A stretch of 34,433 bases of DNA from Fibrobacter succinogenes (GCA_902768325.1 CACXKY010000026.1:1-34433), one strand, 5' to 3'; shown: positions 8,016 through 17,168, counted from the stretch's first letter. The notes: generated from the sequence alone by a model not told the origin. Numbers and translations are program-made.

Positions 8016-8088
8016 GCCTGGATAGTTCAGTTGGATAGAACGGGTCCCTCCTAAGGATCAAACTCGCGTTCGAATCGCGATCCGGGTA
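8016..8088 (+). tRNA. tRNA-Arg (anticodon CCT)
   Basis: A cloverleaf can be drawn by hand. Acceptor GCCTGGA pairs with TCCGGGT (two G-T pairs), discriminator A at 8088. D stem is GTTC/GAAC. Anticodon stem is GGTCC/GGATC with loop CTCCTAA, giving anticodon CCT at 8050-8052 (reads AGG). T stem is TCGCG/CGCGA with loop TTCGAAT. No CCA is encoded, so it is added after transcription. Followed at once by a strong terminator. Confidence 0.95.
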
Positions 8089-8092
8089 TTAC

Positions 8093-8122
8093 GCTGGTGG
8101 ATAACTCCGCCAGCTTTTTTTT
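8093..8122 (+). terminator. Intrinsic terminator after tRNA-Arg
   Basis: A 9-bp stem (GCTGGTGGA / TCCGCCAGC, one G-T pair), 4-base loop TAAC, then eight T. It begins 5 bases after the tRNA. Confidence 0.92.
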
Positions 8123-8139
8123 AACCCCATGTATTTTTG

Positions 8140-8147
8140 TAATTTTA
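8140..8147 (+). promoter_or_regulatory. TAnnTTTA box 4 bases before the GTG at 8152
   Basis: TAATTTTA, then CATC, then GTG. A second candidate, TATTTTTG, is at 8132-8139. No ribosome site is visible, so a leaderless or nearly leaderless message is predicted. Confidence 0.4.
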
Positions 8148-8151
8148 CATC

Positions 8152-9726
8152 GTGAAAAAAACATACGTTGCAATTGTTGTCTTGTTTGCTCTGCTGCTCC
8201 TGCTGCCGTTTACGGTGCAAACCGTCGCGGACTTGAATGGCGAAAAACGTTTTATCTCCCTCGATATTTTTAAGGACGTGGTCTACACGCCGTTCGCTCG
8301 CGAATCGAACGTTGCCGCATGTGCGCACAAGCTGGATAGCGCCTGGCGTGCGGCGCGCGAATCCATTGCGGGCGGGGCGGAAACGGTCGATGCGCTGGAA
8401 CCGGTTGTCGGGGCGCTCTCTGACCTCGAAGCGGTGGTGCTTACGGTAAACGCTTACGCTGAACTCGATACGGCGGAAGCGGACTACAAATTGCTCAAGC
8501 AGGCGGATACGCTGCTCGCTACGCTCGAAGATGAACCCGAGAATTTCAAGACGGTCGATTCCACGCTCAAGGCGCTCATTGCCGAGTTCGGGCATTTCTC
8601 GCTCGTGCGTGCCTTCCTTGCGGTCAAGCATTACGGCGTATGGACGAGCCGCTATCTTCGCGCGTTCGAGAAGAAGGTAGAAGACGAGAATGCGTTGGTT
8701 CTTGCGGTCCGGCCGCGCTACCAGCTCGCGGTCTGGAAAATCTTTAACGATCCGGGCGAAAAAGTCGTGCTCGGGAACGGCGAAGGACGCTGGCTCTTCT
8801 ACCGTCAAGACGTGGAATTCCTGGTGCAGCCGTCCCCGCTGGATGTGCGCAGTGCGAAACTCGACAACCCGATCCAGGCGATTCTCAAGTTCCGTGACCA
8901 GCTGAAGGCGAAGGGCGTGGAGCTTTTGGTAGTGGTTACTCCGGGCAAGCCGAGCATCTATCCGGAACGCTTGACGGCCGCGGGCAATAACATTGCCGGT
9001 GCGACTGCCGCGGGCCATGGCAAGGCGATTCTCGATTCGCTTGCGAAACTCGGCCTCAATACGGCGGATTTGTACACGCCCTTGCTGGCGGCGAAGGTTG
9101 ACGATGCAAAATTCGGACCGCTCTACCTGAACGACGATACGCACTGGACTCCGCGCGGGGCGGAAATCGCTGCAAACGTAATTGCAAAAAAAGTGGGCGA
9201 GCTTGCGGAATCTGGAGTTGTGAATATTGGCGAGCCGTCTATGGAATTCGTCACCTCCGATTCTATTGCCGACCGCATGGGCGATATCGGCGAGATGAGC
9301 GGGCTCAACAAGTTCAATGTGTTTAATGCGCAGAAGGTGACTGGCCATGTGATTTACCAGCAAGAAATTTCTGAACGAACCGAACCGCCTCAAGATTCGC
9401 TCTTGGATTCTACGGTAGTGCGCGATACGACCAAAACTCCATTTAAAGATGATTTCCGCAAGGCGAAAATCCTGATTCTTGGTGACAGCTTTAGCCGCAT
9501 CTACCAGACGGATGCTCCGGTGAACGCGGGTTGGATTGCGCATTTTGCAAAAGAGATGGGGCGCCCCGTTGCATCCATCGTGAGCGATGGCGGCGCTTCG
9601 ACGCTCGTTCGCGAGAAGCTTGCCCGCAAGGCGGGCGTGCTCAAGGGCAAGAAACTTTTGATTTGGGAATTCGTGGAACGTGACCTCCGCTTCGGTGCGG
9701 AAGGCTGGAAAGAAGTGAATTTCTAG
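8152..9726 (+). CDS. AlgX/AlgJ-like SGNH-fold protein (putative polysaccharide O-acetyltransferase)
   Basis: 524 aa with GTG start. An N-terminal membrane anchor or signal (residues 4-24, VAIVVLFALLLLLPF) points to a periplasmic domain. Family features of alginate acetylation proteins AlgJ/AlgX are visible: LLVVVTPGKPSIYPERL, then DDTHW (Asp329, His331), then LGDSFSRIY (Asp445, Ser446), ending KLLIWEFVERDLRF. These supply the Ser-Asp-His set of the SGNH fold. Known relatives move acetyl groups onto exported polysaccharide with an MBOAT partner. No MBOAT gene is in the window, so the polymer and partner are unknown. The next gene, a HigA-like regulator, starts 12 bases after the stop, suggesting co-transcription. 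Confidence 0.82.
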   Translation: MKKTYVAIVVLFALLLLLPFTVQTVADLNGEKRFISLDIFKDVVYTPFARESNVAACAHKLDSAWRAARESIAGGAETVDALEPVVGALSDLEAVVLTVNAYAELDTAEADYKLLKQADTLLATLEDEPENFKTVDSTLKALIAEFGHFSLVRAFLAVKHYGVWTSRYLRAFEKKVEDENALVLAVRPRYQLAVWKIFNDPGEKVVLGNGEGRWLFYRQDVEFLVQPSPLDVRSAKLDNPIQAILKFRDQLKAKGVELLVVVTPGKPSIYPERLTAAGNNIAGATAAGHGKAILDSLAKLGLNTADLYTPLLAAKVDDAKFGPLYLNDDTHWTPRGAEIAANVIAKKVGELAESGVVNIGEPSMEFVTSDSIADRMGDIGEMSGLNKFNVFNAQKVTGHVIYQQEISERTEPPQDSLLDSTVVRDTTKTPFKDDFRKAKILILGDSFSRIYQTDAPVNAGWIAHFAKEMGRPVASIVSDGGASTLVREKLARKAGVLKGKKLLIWEFVERDLRFGAEGWKEVNF

Positions 9727-9737
9727 AGGATGATGTA

Positions 9738-9977
9738 ATGGCAAGACATGGAACTCCCACTCCGGGGCAGGCAATTCTGGAAGGTATCGAGTGGCTCAAG
9801 ATGGACAAGGCCGAATTCGCGCGCCGTATCGGTGTCCCGATGGAAACGCTCGAAGGCCTGATAGACGGCTCCGTTGAAATTACGCGTGAACTTGCCGAGT
9901 CGCTTGAATCCGTGACGGGAAGCCCCGCCGCTTACTGGCGCATGCTCGCAAGAAAAGTTACTAGTTCCAAGTTATAA
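9738..9977 (+). CDS. HigA/VapI-like helix-turn-helix regulator, orphan
   Basis: 79 aa. TPGQAILEGIEWL, then DKAEFARRIGVPMETLEGLIDG, then ITRELAESLESVTGSPAAYW matches the layout of HigA-type antitoxins (XRE fold, helix-turn-helix about residues 23-50). The ribosome site is AGAGG at 9725-9729. No HigB-like toxin lies on either side, so this is an orphan antitoxin, a stand-alone regulator or a relic. The C-terminal residues VTSSKL and the stop codon are encoded inside the seven-base repeat array that begins at 9956, so the natural end of the protein may have been altered by the repeat. Confidence 0.8.
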   Translation: MARHGTPTPGQAILEGIEWLKMDKAEFARRIGVPMETLEGLIDGSVEITRELAESLESVTGSPAAYWRMLARKVTSSKL

Positions 9978-10059
9978 GTTACTAGATTTCTGTGGGATTT
10001 ATTGATTAATTTTAGGAACCTTTTTCTTTTAACTAGTAACTACAAACTAGTAACTCATT
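9956..10059. repeat. Seven-base-period inverted repeat array, locus 2
   Basis: Left arm 9956-9985 runs in heptads AGTTACT, AGTTCCA, AGTTATA, AGTTACT, AG. Right arm 10031-10055 carries two copies of CTAGTAACT spaced 15 bases apart. About 45 bases of AT-rich DNA separate the arms. The left arm encodes the tail of the HigA-like gene, and the right arm ends 5 bases before pmbA's ATG, where a ribosome site would be expected. Confidence 0.85.
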
Positions 10060-11388
10060 ATGAATATTTCTGACGCAGTTTCCTGTATGTGTGACCTCGC
10101 GAAGGGCGAGGCGGAACAGTTTGACATTATCGCCTCCACGTCGCATTCCGAAGGCCTTTCCGTTTTTCAGGGCCAGGTGCAGAATACCGAGATTTCCGAT
10201 TCCGTCGGGCTCGGTATCCGCGTCATCAAGGATGGCCGTCCCGGCTATGCCCATACGGAACGCCTCACCAAGGAAGCGATTGCGCAGACCATCAAGGATG
10301 CCGTTTGCCATACGCAGTGGACGGAAGCGGTAAACATCACGCTTCCGTCGCCATCGAAGATTCCGACCGACAATCCGAATTACAATCCCGCGCTTGAAAA
10401 ACTGTCCCTGGCCGACCTCAAGGACTTCTGCATTGAACTTGAAAAGCAGACGTTCGCGCGTTCCATGGAAATCGTGAACATCCCGTACCTGGGCGCTGAC
10501 CTGAACAGCGATTTTTCGATTGTCGCAAACCATACGGGGCTCTTCTATACGGACAAGGGCAACTCCGTGTCGGTAGGCGCGGGCGCTGTAGCCGTTCGCG
10601 ACGGCATCAACAAGCTTGGCAACTTCGTCAAGAGCAGCCGCGACTGGAACGAAATCTCGATGGATGAAATCGCGGGCAAAACCGCGACGTATGCGACGGA
10701 GCTCTTCGGTGCGAAAAAAATCCAGGGCGGAAAAATTCCTGTCATCTTCTCGGAACGCGTTTCCGGAAGGCTCCTCTCGATGTATGCGTCTCCGTTTATC
10801 GCGGAAGCCATGCAGAAGGGAACGTCGCGTTTGGCGGGGAAAATCGGTACCAAGATCGCGTCCGAAAACTTCTCGCTGTTGAGCGATCCGCTGGGTGAAA
10901 ACTTCAGCCACAAGATGTATTTCGATTCCGAAGGTTCGCTGACCCGTCGCGTCGATGTCGTCAAGGACGGCGTCTTCAACGAAGCGCTCTATAACCTCGA
11001 AACGGCGGCCAAGGACGGCTGCGCGACGACCGGTAACGGCGCGCGCGGTTTCGGGAGCAAGATGTCTACGGCATTCTGGAACATGCTCGTGCCTGTTGGC
11101 ACCGTTTCGACGGCGGAACTCTTGAAACTGTTCCCCAAGTGCCTGCTGGTGGTGCGCCTCGAAGGCGGTTCCGGATGCAGCGCGGTTTCGGGCGAACTCA
11201 GTATCGGCGCACACGGATTCTGGTGCGAAAACGGAGTCATCCAGCACCCGGTCGACGGAGTTACGCTGAGCGGGAACTTCTTCGACATCATCCAGAATGT
11301 GGCCGGAGTCGGTAACGAATACCTCGACCCGTTCTCGAGCGTGAAGGTGCCTGCGCTTGCGATCAGCGAACTCTCCGTCAGCTGTTGA
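10060..11388 (+). CDS. pmbA: PmbA/TldE-type protein
   Basis: 442 aa, the regular length of PmbA/TldE, the non-catalytic-motif partner of the metalloprotease TldD. The pair trims peptides (microcin B17 maturation, CcdA breakdown in E. coli). The N-terminus shows the family FQGQVQNTEISDSVGLGIRV segment. The C-terminus shows GGSGCSAVSGELSIGAHGFW followed by ENG and LSGNFFDI. The TldD-type HExxxH motif is absent, as expected for the TldE side. No tldD is present in the window. The start is taken at ATG 10060, directly behind the repeat array; no good Shine-Dalgarno remains there. Two hairpins follow the stop. Confidence 0.93.
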   Translation: MNISDAVSCMCDLAKGEAEQFDIIASTSHSEGLSVFQGQVQNTEISDSVGLGIRVIKDGRPGYAHTERLTKEAIAQTIKDAVCHTQWTEAVNITLPSPSKIPTDNPNYNPALEKLSLADLKDFCIELEKQTFARSMEIVNIPYLGADLNSDFSIVANHTGLFYTDKGNSVSVGAGAVAVRDGINKLGNFVKSSRDWNEISMDEIAGKTATYATELFGAKKIQGGKIPVIFSERVSGRLLSMYASPFIAEAMQKGTSRLAGKIGTKIASENFSLLSDPLGENFSHKMYFDSEGSLTRRVDVVKDGVFNEALYNLETAAKDGCATTGNGARGFGSKMSTAFWNMLVPVGTVSTAELLKLFPKCLLVVRLEGGSGCSAVSGELSIGAHGFWCENGVIQHPVDGVTLSGNFFDIIQNVAGVGNEYLDPFSSVKVPALAISELSVSC

Positions 11389-11395
11389 TTTTGAT

Positions 11396-11413
11396 AAGCA
11401 AAGCTTGCTTTTT
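11396..11413 (+). terminator. Short hairpin with T-tract after pmbA
   Basis: AAGCAA / TTGCTT, 3-base loop, ending in five consecutive T. First of two in tandem. Confidence 0.6.
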
Positions 11414-11418
11414 AGCGA

Positions 11419-11444
11419 ATGTCGCCTAATTTGGGCGGCATTTT
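11419..11444 (+). terminator. Second terminator hairpin after pmbA
   Basis: ATGTCGCC / GGCGGCAT, 8 bp with one G-T pair, loop TAATTTG, followed by TTT. Confidence 0.65.
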
Positions 11445-11493
11445 GCATATCATAATGATATTTTGTTCTTATTTTTGAGTATAAAATATTTTT

Positions 11494-11514
11494 TACAATA
11501 ATATTTATATTGTA
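11494..11514. promoter_or_regulatory. Inverted repeat, possible operator of the island genes
   Basis: TACAATA (11494-11500) and TATTGTA (11508-11514), 7 bases between them, in the AT-rich region upstream of the 1659-aa gene. Position fits promoter control; the regulator is unknown. Confidence 0.35.
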
Positions 11515-11691
11515 CGCTGTATTACAAAGAAAATACATTGTACTTAAAATTTTGGGGAAAGTAAATAAATCTTTTCCGTACAAGTTAATCACATTTCCTT
11601 CACTTGTATATATTAAAAAACGCAAAATTATAACATGTGTTTTAAAATCGCATCGTTGCCTTGATTGGATGCATAAAAACAGGAGAAAGAA

Positions 11692-14600
11692 ATGGCTGAG
11701 ACCAAGTTGGTTAAAGAAGTCGTGCTGAAAACCCCGAAAAAATTGGTTGACGGGGATATTTTGCATTATGATTATGCGGTCAAAGAAGGCGCCGTGACGG
11801 TGGAGTGGGTCACTTATGTGAGAAAAAGTGACAACAAATTTTTTATTAATAAACAGGAATATCCGACAGTCGCTCTGGGCGAAGAATATTCCGTCCATGT
11901 TTATCTTTATCCGAAGGACGGTTATGATTTTGACTGGAAGGATGGCACCGCGGTTTTGGATGTCTGCCTTGAAGATGGAACGGCTCTGACATCGTATAGT
12001 ACCATGTATGTCACAAGGGATAAGAAAACAATTAAATGTGCCCATACATCTTACGAGATAAAGATTCCGAAAAAGAGTGCTACGACTCAGCTTATTTCTA
12101 CGTCGCTGATTCCCATTAAGGGCATCAGCAAGAAAATGCATGACAAGCTGAATAAGCTTGGCATTTTCGATGTCCTTTCTTTGATTGCGCATTGCAATAC
12201 GCAAGCGAAGCGAAACACCCTTGCTAAAAGATTGGGCATTGATGTAAAGTTGGTGAATGCTTGGGTAAAGCAGGCTGACCTCTGGAGGATCAGCACCATG
12301 ACGACCGACTTGGCGTATTTGCTTGTCCAGGCCGGTATTCGTAGCGTTGAAGACTTGTCTCATGTCGATGTGGACAAGGCGGGGCCTTTCCTGCAAAGCC
12401 TTTCTACGGCACAGCCGGACTTTGATACGGTTTCAAATGAAACCCTTCAAGAAATCGTGGACGAGGCGAAACTCGTTGCCTTGAATTCAATTGACGTCTA
12501 TGCCTTTTCGAGCTTGCTTGCGCAACCTTCTCTGAGAAATAAGGCGTTTACCCTTGAAGAAGTGCGTCGGCGCCTTGTAGAAATTAGGCGTCCCATAAGG
12601 CATTTGAGCTCGGATCTCGGATTCACTGATCCGGAACCGATCTACCTCTTCTCGGATTCCTATAATTCGGAAGAGATCAACGAAGTCCTGGATGAGGATT
12701 GGCAGAAAATCTTTGAGCAGGATATGACGTTGCCTCTGCCTCGTACCATTAGGGGCAAGGTCGAGGTGCGCCGTCGCGATGATAATGACCCGCACCTGTA
12801 CTGCGAAGGCCTGAAAGTTGAAATTAATGGAACGGTTTCTCCGGCGGAAGACAAGGCGGAAACAACGGTATGTCCTTTTGGTATCGTGGATTCCAGTGGA
12901 AACTTCGTTGTATCGATGCCGGAAAGGTATTGCTTCAAGGAATCGGTAAAGATTATTATTTCCGATCCGCTTTCGGGACGCAAGCAGCAATTTGTGAAGA
13001 CCGCTTCCGAAATTATCGATTCCGCAGACGAATTGGAGTTGGTTTATAAAGTCAGGACCCTCCTTGCGTGCCGTCAGGAACTTTCCCTTCTTATGGATCG
13101 GAAAGTAATTGACATGGACCGCTATGAAATCATGTTCAAGGAATATAAGGAAGCGGCCGATGCTTTGCAAAATGCCTTGACGCCGAAGAATGATGACAAC
13201 GGGAAGGACAAGAAGGATTTTGTCAATAGCCTTAATATAAAGGAATTCGTAAAGAATATTGTCGACAATATCGCCCTCTTAAAGGGTGATAAGATCAAGG
13301 AAATTACTGTTGATGTCAAAAGGAATTTCAAGCAGGAAGGACTTAAGTTCTCTTTCCTTGTCCAGAAGGTAATCGATTCCATTCTTTCAAGCGCTTCGCT
13401 CGAAGGCCATTTGAGATACAATGATGAAAGCGACAGCTTCATTATTTATGAAGAAATCTTTACTGGCGAAAACCTTTCGTACTCTCCGAAGGCACTGCCC
13501 AAGGTGAAGTTGATGGGAGAGGGGGAAAACGAAGTTACCCTGTCCACGGATACGGCACCTTCGAGGATGTTCAATTACAGCTTGCTTCAGAGGCTGATTG
13601 AACCGAAACTCAAGATTTATGACAAGGCCAAAAAGGTTTTTGTTGATAAGGAAAGGGTTGATGTGTCCATTCCGTTGGATGTAGCCGACTTTAGGCGGAA
13701 TTGTACCAAGAAAACAGCCGATTATCCGCAAATGGCGACGCTTGGGCTTGGTTTCCAGCTCAATATGCACCAGGCATGGGTACCGGATGGATTTGCTTTG
13801 GGCGATTTGCTTTATTCCCTTATCCTTGCCCCTGGTGAAGAACAACGCTTGGTTGTTCGTGAAAATTCGCAGACATATGAAATCAGTGATTCTGCCGTTG
13901 GTTCCGATGCCGTAAATGAGGCCTATCAGAGTTCTCAGAATGATGATACGACCGCTATTTATAACTATGCGGTCGATCAGGAAATGAACGGGTACTCCAG
14001 CATGGATTCTTTCTCGTCTACCCATGCTCAAAGCACTTCTACGATGAAGAGTTCTAGTATCCTTGGCAGCCTCTTTGGACCGTCAAAAAATCGCGGATCG
14101 ACCAGCAGCAGCTCGACTTCTACTTCGAGATCCTCTTCGAGGGCGCATCAGGACAATTCGCAGACGGAAGCTTCTTCGGCCGCACAACATTTCCAGCATA
14201 CGATTAAATCTGCATCTAATCGCTATTCTCAGTCCAAGCGCCTCAGCGTCAGTACGGCTACAAGCGATATGACGGAATCGATTGCTACGAAGATTGTTGC
14301 CAACCATAATCATTCGCATGCCATGACGGTTCAGTATTGGGAAGTCATGCGCCGCTATCGCCTGGAAACGGCGATTGATAGTGTCGATCTTCTTCTCTTT
14401 GTTCCGCTCCGCTTGATTGATTTCTTGCCGGATGGTGTTAATATAAACATGTCCGACATCGAAATTAAATATTTCAATCAGCAGTCCTTGCTCAAGCGTT
14501 ATTCCAACGTTCTGGAAAATTACAATGCCCTTTCAAGGGCGCTCCCACGGCGCTTCCGCTCTGGGCTCAACTTGATGAGCAAGTACGCGTCCACACCTGG

Positions 14601-16671
14601 CTGGGAAATGGAATCCAAGCAGACGAAGAGGGATGTTAAGATTTCTATTAAGGGTAACTTCTGCGAAGCGTGCGATGATTTCTCGGTTAGGGTCTATTTC
14701 CGTAACGGAATGAGTTCTGTTAGTTCTGGAGTCAAGGACTTTAAACGAATGGGGAATGACAAACAATTCTTGAGTGTCTTGTTTGATCTTGATAAATCTC
14801 CGACGAGCGATTTGAACGGCTCCGAAACGGTTACGGATCTAAAGAATAAGATACGGAATCTCAGGTTTGATGAAAATCATGCAGAGGTTTATTTTTCTAT
14901 AAATTTGCCTGCCAACACTACAATTGATGATGTCTCTACCGTGGATGTTTATCACACGTATAGGGATGTCTCTTACAAGATGAAAAATGGTGACTTGGCT
15001 GCCGCGCGAGATAAGGCTTTAGACAAATACACCGATAAGATGTATGATTATGCCAAGGATAACCGTAGCAGCGGCTATGACACTTGGATGATGAATCATT
15101 TCCAGAATGCGTTGGAAAGGATTGATCGTTTCCAGATGCTTACGCTTTCTTCAAGAGAAGTGAGCCTTTTGGGTACTCCTGTAATCAGCGAAGTCACAAT
15201 TACAGATCCCTCCGGAAATCTGGTTGATAATTCTCTAAATTCGTCCAATGTGTCCTATCGTGCGAGCATATCTGTATTTAGCACTGGAACCACGTTGCAT
15301 AAGTACGAATTCGAGAGGATGGAAGAAACCTTCCGCCAGATTGTGAATGAAACGGTTCGCTATTCCCAGGCGGTTTGGGCGTCTCTATCGAGTGACGAAC
15401 TGGCGATGATGCTTGATTTGTACACGATCAATATGGACTTCAGCAAACTGACCGGTTCTGATACAGAAGTGGCTAACGTGCCGGTGCCGTTGCTGAATTG
15501 CGTGAATATCCGTAAGGTTGCAGGTTTCTATGGAAACTGCGTGTTGCTCCCGTTCACGTTCCCGGAAGAACTGTCGGTGCGTTTGGGACGTACTGCTGCC
15601 GATATTCAGGATCAGCTGTACCGCTACTATACGCATGGCTTCCGTGCTCCGACGACCATTATCTCCGTGCCCACAAGCGGCATGATCGGAGAGGCGGTCC
15701 TTGGCTCTACGAACGTCAGCGAAGTAATCGACCTTACGAGGTTCTGGAACTGGAGTGATGCTCCGATAACGGAAATGAAAACCGCCGAAGCGTCTTTGGA
15801 CGGCTACGATTATTTGGCCAACAAGGATACTAAGGATATCCAGGCGTTGAACCTGCAGAGTGCTACGGCACCTAATGTGGTTGTGCCGTCCAACTTGGTG
15901 GCTGCTCTTGCGGCCAAGCAGACTCCGCAGTTCAATGACATTACCGGTTTGGCCCAGCTGTCGGATCTTGCGAAGGCGACGCTTAATAGCGCGTCTACGG
16001 GAAGAGATAAAGTGGCGGAATCCTCTGCAGGCCTTGCGACGAAGGCGGCTGAACTGCAAGAAAAGAAGCAGGAAACGCTCGTCAATGCTTACAAGGATGT
16101 GCAGGTGGCTGCTCTTGACACCTTCAAGAATGTCGCCTGTGCTTACCTGACCGGTACAACTCCGGGCTCGACGGCCAAGTCTGATGGAAAGGACGATAAG
16201 AGCAAGGAAGGCGCTGGTGAAGGCGGCGGCAAGAGCGGCGGCGGTGCTGGTGGCAGCGGCGGCGGTAAGGGTGGCGCCGGTGGTGGCGCTGGCGGTGGTG
16301 CTGGCGGCAAGGATGCCGGTGGTGATGGCGGTGCCGGTGGCGGCGACGCTGGTGCTGGCGGTAAATCCGGCGGTGGAAGCAGTGGCGGAAATGCCGGTGG
16401 CGGAAACAGCGGTGGAGGCAATTCTTCCTCGACTCCCGCACCCAAAACAACAACTTCAAATAGCGAGGGCGTAGTGTGCATGCCTGAAAAACAATTCGAA
16501 GAACTGAAGACTTTGGCGGAATGTTGCCAGACTATCATGACGACGAACTGTGTGGATCCTTCGGCAAACAAGTCTGCCGGTGCTCCTGTTGCCCCTGCGG
16601 CTCCGGTCGTGTCTGAAAAGAATTACACGTCGGTAGACGAAAATCAATGTAACCCTGAAAATCAGATTTAG
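11692..16671 (+). CDS. 1659-aa multidomain protein of unknown function (HhH, carboxypeptidase-regulatory-like, Ser-rich and Gly-rich segments)
   Basis: I do not recognise a named family. The ATG has AGGAGA upstream. No signal peptide or membrane segment is visible. Residues about 1-130 look all-beta (HYDYAVKEGAVTVEW, GYDFDWKDGTAVLDV). Residues 139-270 contain helix-hairpin-helix-like pairs (LIPIKGISKKMHDKLNKLG, LLVQAGIRSVEDLS), resembling DUF4332. Residues about 347-450 resemble a carboxypeptidase-regulatory/CnaB sandwich (LPRTIRGKVEV, DSSGNFVVSMP). At about 682-725 is ATLGLGFQLNMHQAWVPDGF, continuing GDLLYSL and LAPGEEQRLVV, a stretch that seems family-defining. Residues about 780-860 are Ser-rich low complexity. 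About 885-945 is helical (NHNHSHAMTVQYWEVMRRYR). Residues 1506-1575 are a Gly-rich linker before a Cys-containing tail. Codon and base use are AT-richer than in neighbours, suggesting transfer. A 109-aa gene follows 14 bases later. Confidence 0.75.
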   Translation: MAETKLVKEVVLKTPKKLVDGDILHYDYAVKEGAVTVEWVTYVRKSDNKFFINKQEYPTVALGEEYSVHVYLYPKDGYDFDWKDGTAVLDVCLEDGTALTSYSTMYVTRDKKTIKCAHTSYEIKIPKKSATTQLISTSLIPIKGISKKMHDKLNKLGIFDVLSLIAHCNTQAKRNTLAKRLGIDVKLVNAWVKQADLWRISTMTTDLAYLLVQAGIRSVEDLSHVDVDKAGPFLQSLSTAQPDFDTVSNETLQEIVDEAKLVALNSIDVYAFSSLLAQPSLRNKAFTLEEVRRRLVEIRRPIRHLSSDLGFTDPEPIYLFSDSYNSEEINEVLDEDWQKIFEQDMTLPLPRTIRGKVEVRRRDDNDPHLYCEGLKVEINGTVSPAEDKAETTVCPFGIVDSSGNFVVSMPERYCFKESVKIIISDPLSGRKQQFVKTASEIIDSADELELVYKVRTLLACRQELSLLMDRKVIDMDRYEIMFKEYKEAADALQNALTPKNDDNGKDKKDFVNSLNIKEFVKNIVDNIALLKGDKIKEITVDVKRNFKQEGLKFSFLVQKVIDSILSSASLEGHLRYNDESDSFIIYEEIFTGENLSYSPKALPKVKLMGEGENEVTLSTDTAPSRMFNYSLLQRLIEPKLKIYDKAKKVFVDKERVDVSIPLDVADFRRNCTKKTADYPQMATLGLGFQLNMHQAWVPDGFALGDLLYSLILAPGEEQRLVVRENSQTYEISDSAVGSDAVNEAYQSSQNDDTTAIYNYAVDQEMNGYSSMDSFSSTHAQSTSTMKSSSILGSLFGPSKNRGSTSSSSTSTSRSSSRAHQDNSQTEASSAAQHFQHTIKSASNRYSQSKRLSVSTATSDMTESIATKIVANHNHSHAMTVQYWEVMRRYRLETAIDSVDLLLFVPLRLIDFLPDGVNINMSDIEIKYFNQQSLLKRYSNVLENYNALSRALPRRFRSGLNLMSKYASTPGWEMESKQTKRDVKISIKGNFCEACDDFSVRVYFRNGMSSVSSGVKDFKRMGNDKQFLSVLFDLDKSPTSDLNGSETVTDLKNKIRNLRFDENHAEVYFSINLPANTTIDDVSTVDVYHTYRDVSYKMKNGDLAAARDKALDKYTDKMYDYAKDNRSSGYDTWMMNHFQNALERIDRFQMLTLSSREVSLLGTPVISEVTITDPSGNLVDNSLNSSNVSYRASISVFSTGTTLHKYEFERMEETFRQIVNETVRYSQAVWASLSSDELAMMLDLYTINMDFSKLTGSDTEVANVPVPLLNCVNIRKVAGFYGNCVLLPFTFPEELSVRLGRTAADIQDQLYRYYTHGFRAPTTIISVPTSGMIGEAVLGSTNVSEVIDLTRFWNWSDAPITEMKTAEASLDGYDYLANKDTKDIQALNLQSATAPNVVVPSNLVAALAAKQTPQFNDITGLAQLSDLAKATLNSASTGRDKVAESSAGLATKAAELQEKKQETLVNAYKDVQVAALDTFKNVACAYLTGTTPGSTAKSDGKDDKSKEGAGEGGGKSGGGAGGSGGGKGGAGGGAGGGAGGKDAGGDGGAGGGDAGAGGKSGGGSSGGNAGGGNSGGGNSSSTPAPKTTTSNSEGVVCMPEKQFEELKTLAECCQTIMTTNCVDPSANKSAGAPVAPAAPVVSEKNYTSVDENQCNPENQI

Positions 16672-16685
16672 TAGCGAGGTAAAAC

Positions 16686-17015
16686 ATGGCTGGTTCAACT
16701 GAAGAAACCGAAACGACGGAAACAACTGCAACTACTACGGTTCAGGGTGTAAATAGCCTAGACAGTTTGTTGAATGCGCTTATGCTGAGCGAAACCTCTC
16801 CTGAGGCGCAAAGGTATAAGCTGAGGATTCTGGAACGCTATGCAGAAGAACGTGAAGTGCTGCCTGCAAGGATTCCGGCTCCGCGAAACATTACAGAAGT
16901 AGGAGGGTATTACAATCTTCTGGCTAATTTGCAGAAGGAAGATGCCGCTTATAAAAAGGAAAGTATTGAATTAAGAATTAGAATGTTAAAATCTGCGCTA
17001 GGCATTCCTGTGTAA
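16686..17015 (+). CDS. 109-aa protein of unknown function, partner of the 1659-aa protein
   Basis: Starts 14 bases after the preceding stop with GAGG as ribosome site, so very likely the same transcript. The N-terminus is rich in Thr and Glu (residues 3-20) and probably disordered. The rest is predicted mostly helical: SLDSLLNALMLS, then SPEAQRYKLRILERYAEERE, then a Pro-containing link (PARIPAPRNITEVGGYY), then a final amphipathic helix (KESIELRIRMLKSALGI). No known family, signal or membrane segment. It may bind or fold the large protein; that is an inference from proximity only. Confidence 0.72.
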   Translation: MAGSTEETETTETTATTTVQGVNSLDSLLNALMLSETSPEAQRYKLRILERYAEEREVLPARIPAPRNITEVGGYYNLLANLQKEDAAYKKESIELRIRMLKSALGIPV

Positions 17016-17081
17016 GCTGTGAGGCGATGTTTGTACAGGTTGCGGTCGGTACGCCGATTGCTGTGTGCTTAACTGGTAGAT

Positions 17082-17168
17082 CCAAGTGAACGGAGAGGAC
17101 CAAGTGAAGCGAACGGAGAGGAACGAGTGAAGTGAACGGAGAGGAACGAGCGAAGTGAACGGAGAGGA
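17082..17168. repeat. Tandem repeat of a 23-base purine-rich unit
   Basis: Three near-identical 23-base copies (17100-17122, 17123-17145, 17146-17168; pattern ACGAGTGAAGTGAACGGAGA plus GGA) preceded by an 18-base shortened copy (17082-17099). The unit is not a multiple of three and one frame stops inside it, so it is not coding. Confidence 0.88.

Larger units (their letters stand above)
11389..11691. other. AT-rich gene-free stretch before the 1659-aa gene
   Basis: 303 bases, much richer in A+T than the flanking genes. It holds two hairpins ending pmbA transcription, a TACAATA / TATTGTA inverted repeat (11494-11514) and a second GTACAAT-like half site (complement ATTGTAC) near 11538. The ribosome site AGGAGA lies at about 11680-11685. 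No gene is seen. Confidence 0.7.

Noticed and set aside
10033..12396. 787-codon open frame on the minus strand
   Set aside because: It runs antisense through pmbA and the start of the giant gene and through an AT-rich spacer, with no coherent domain or ribosome site.
16143..16571. Pro-rich minus-strand frame
   Set aside because: It is the antisense of the Gly-rich linker of the 1659-aa protein.
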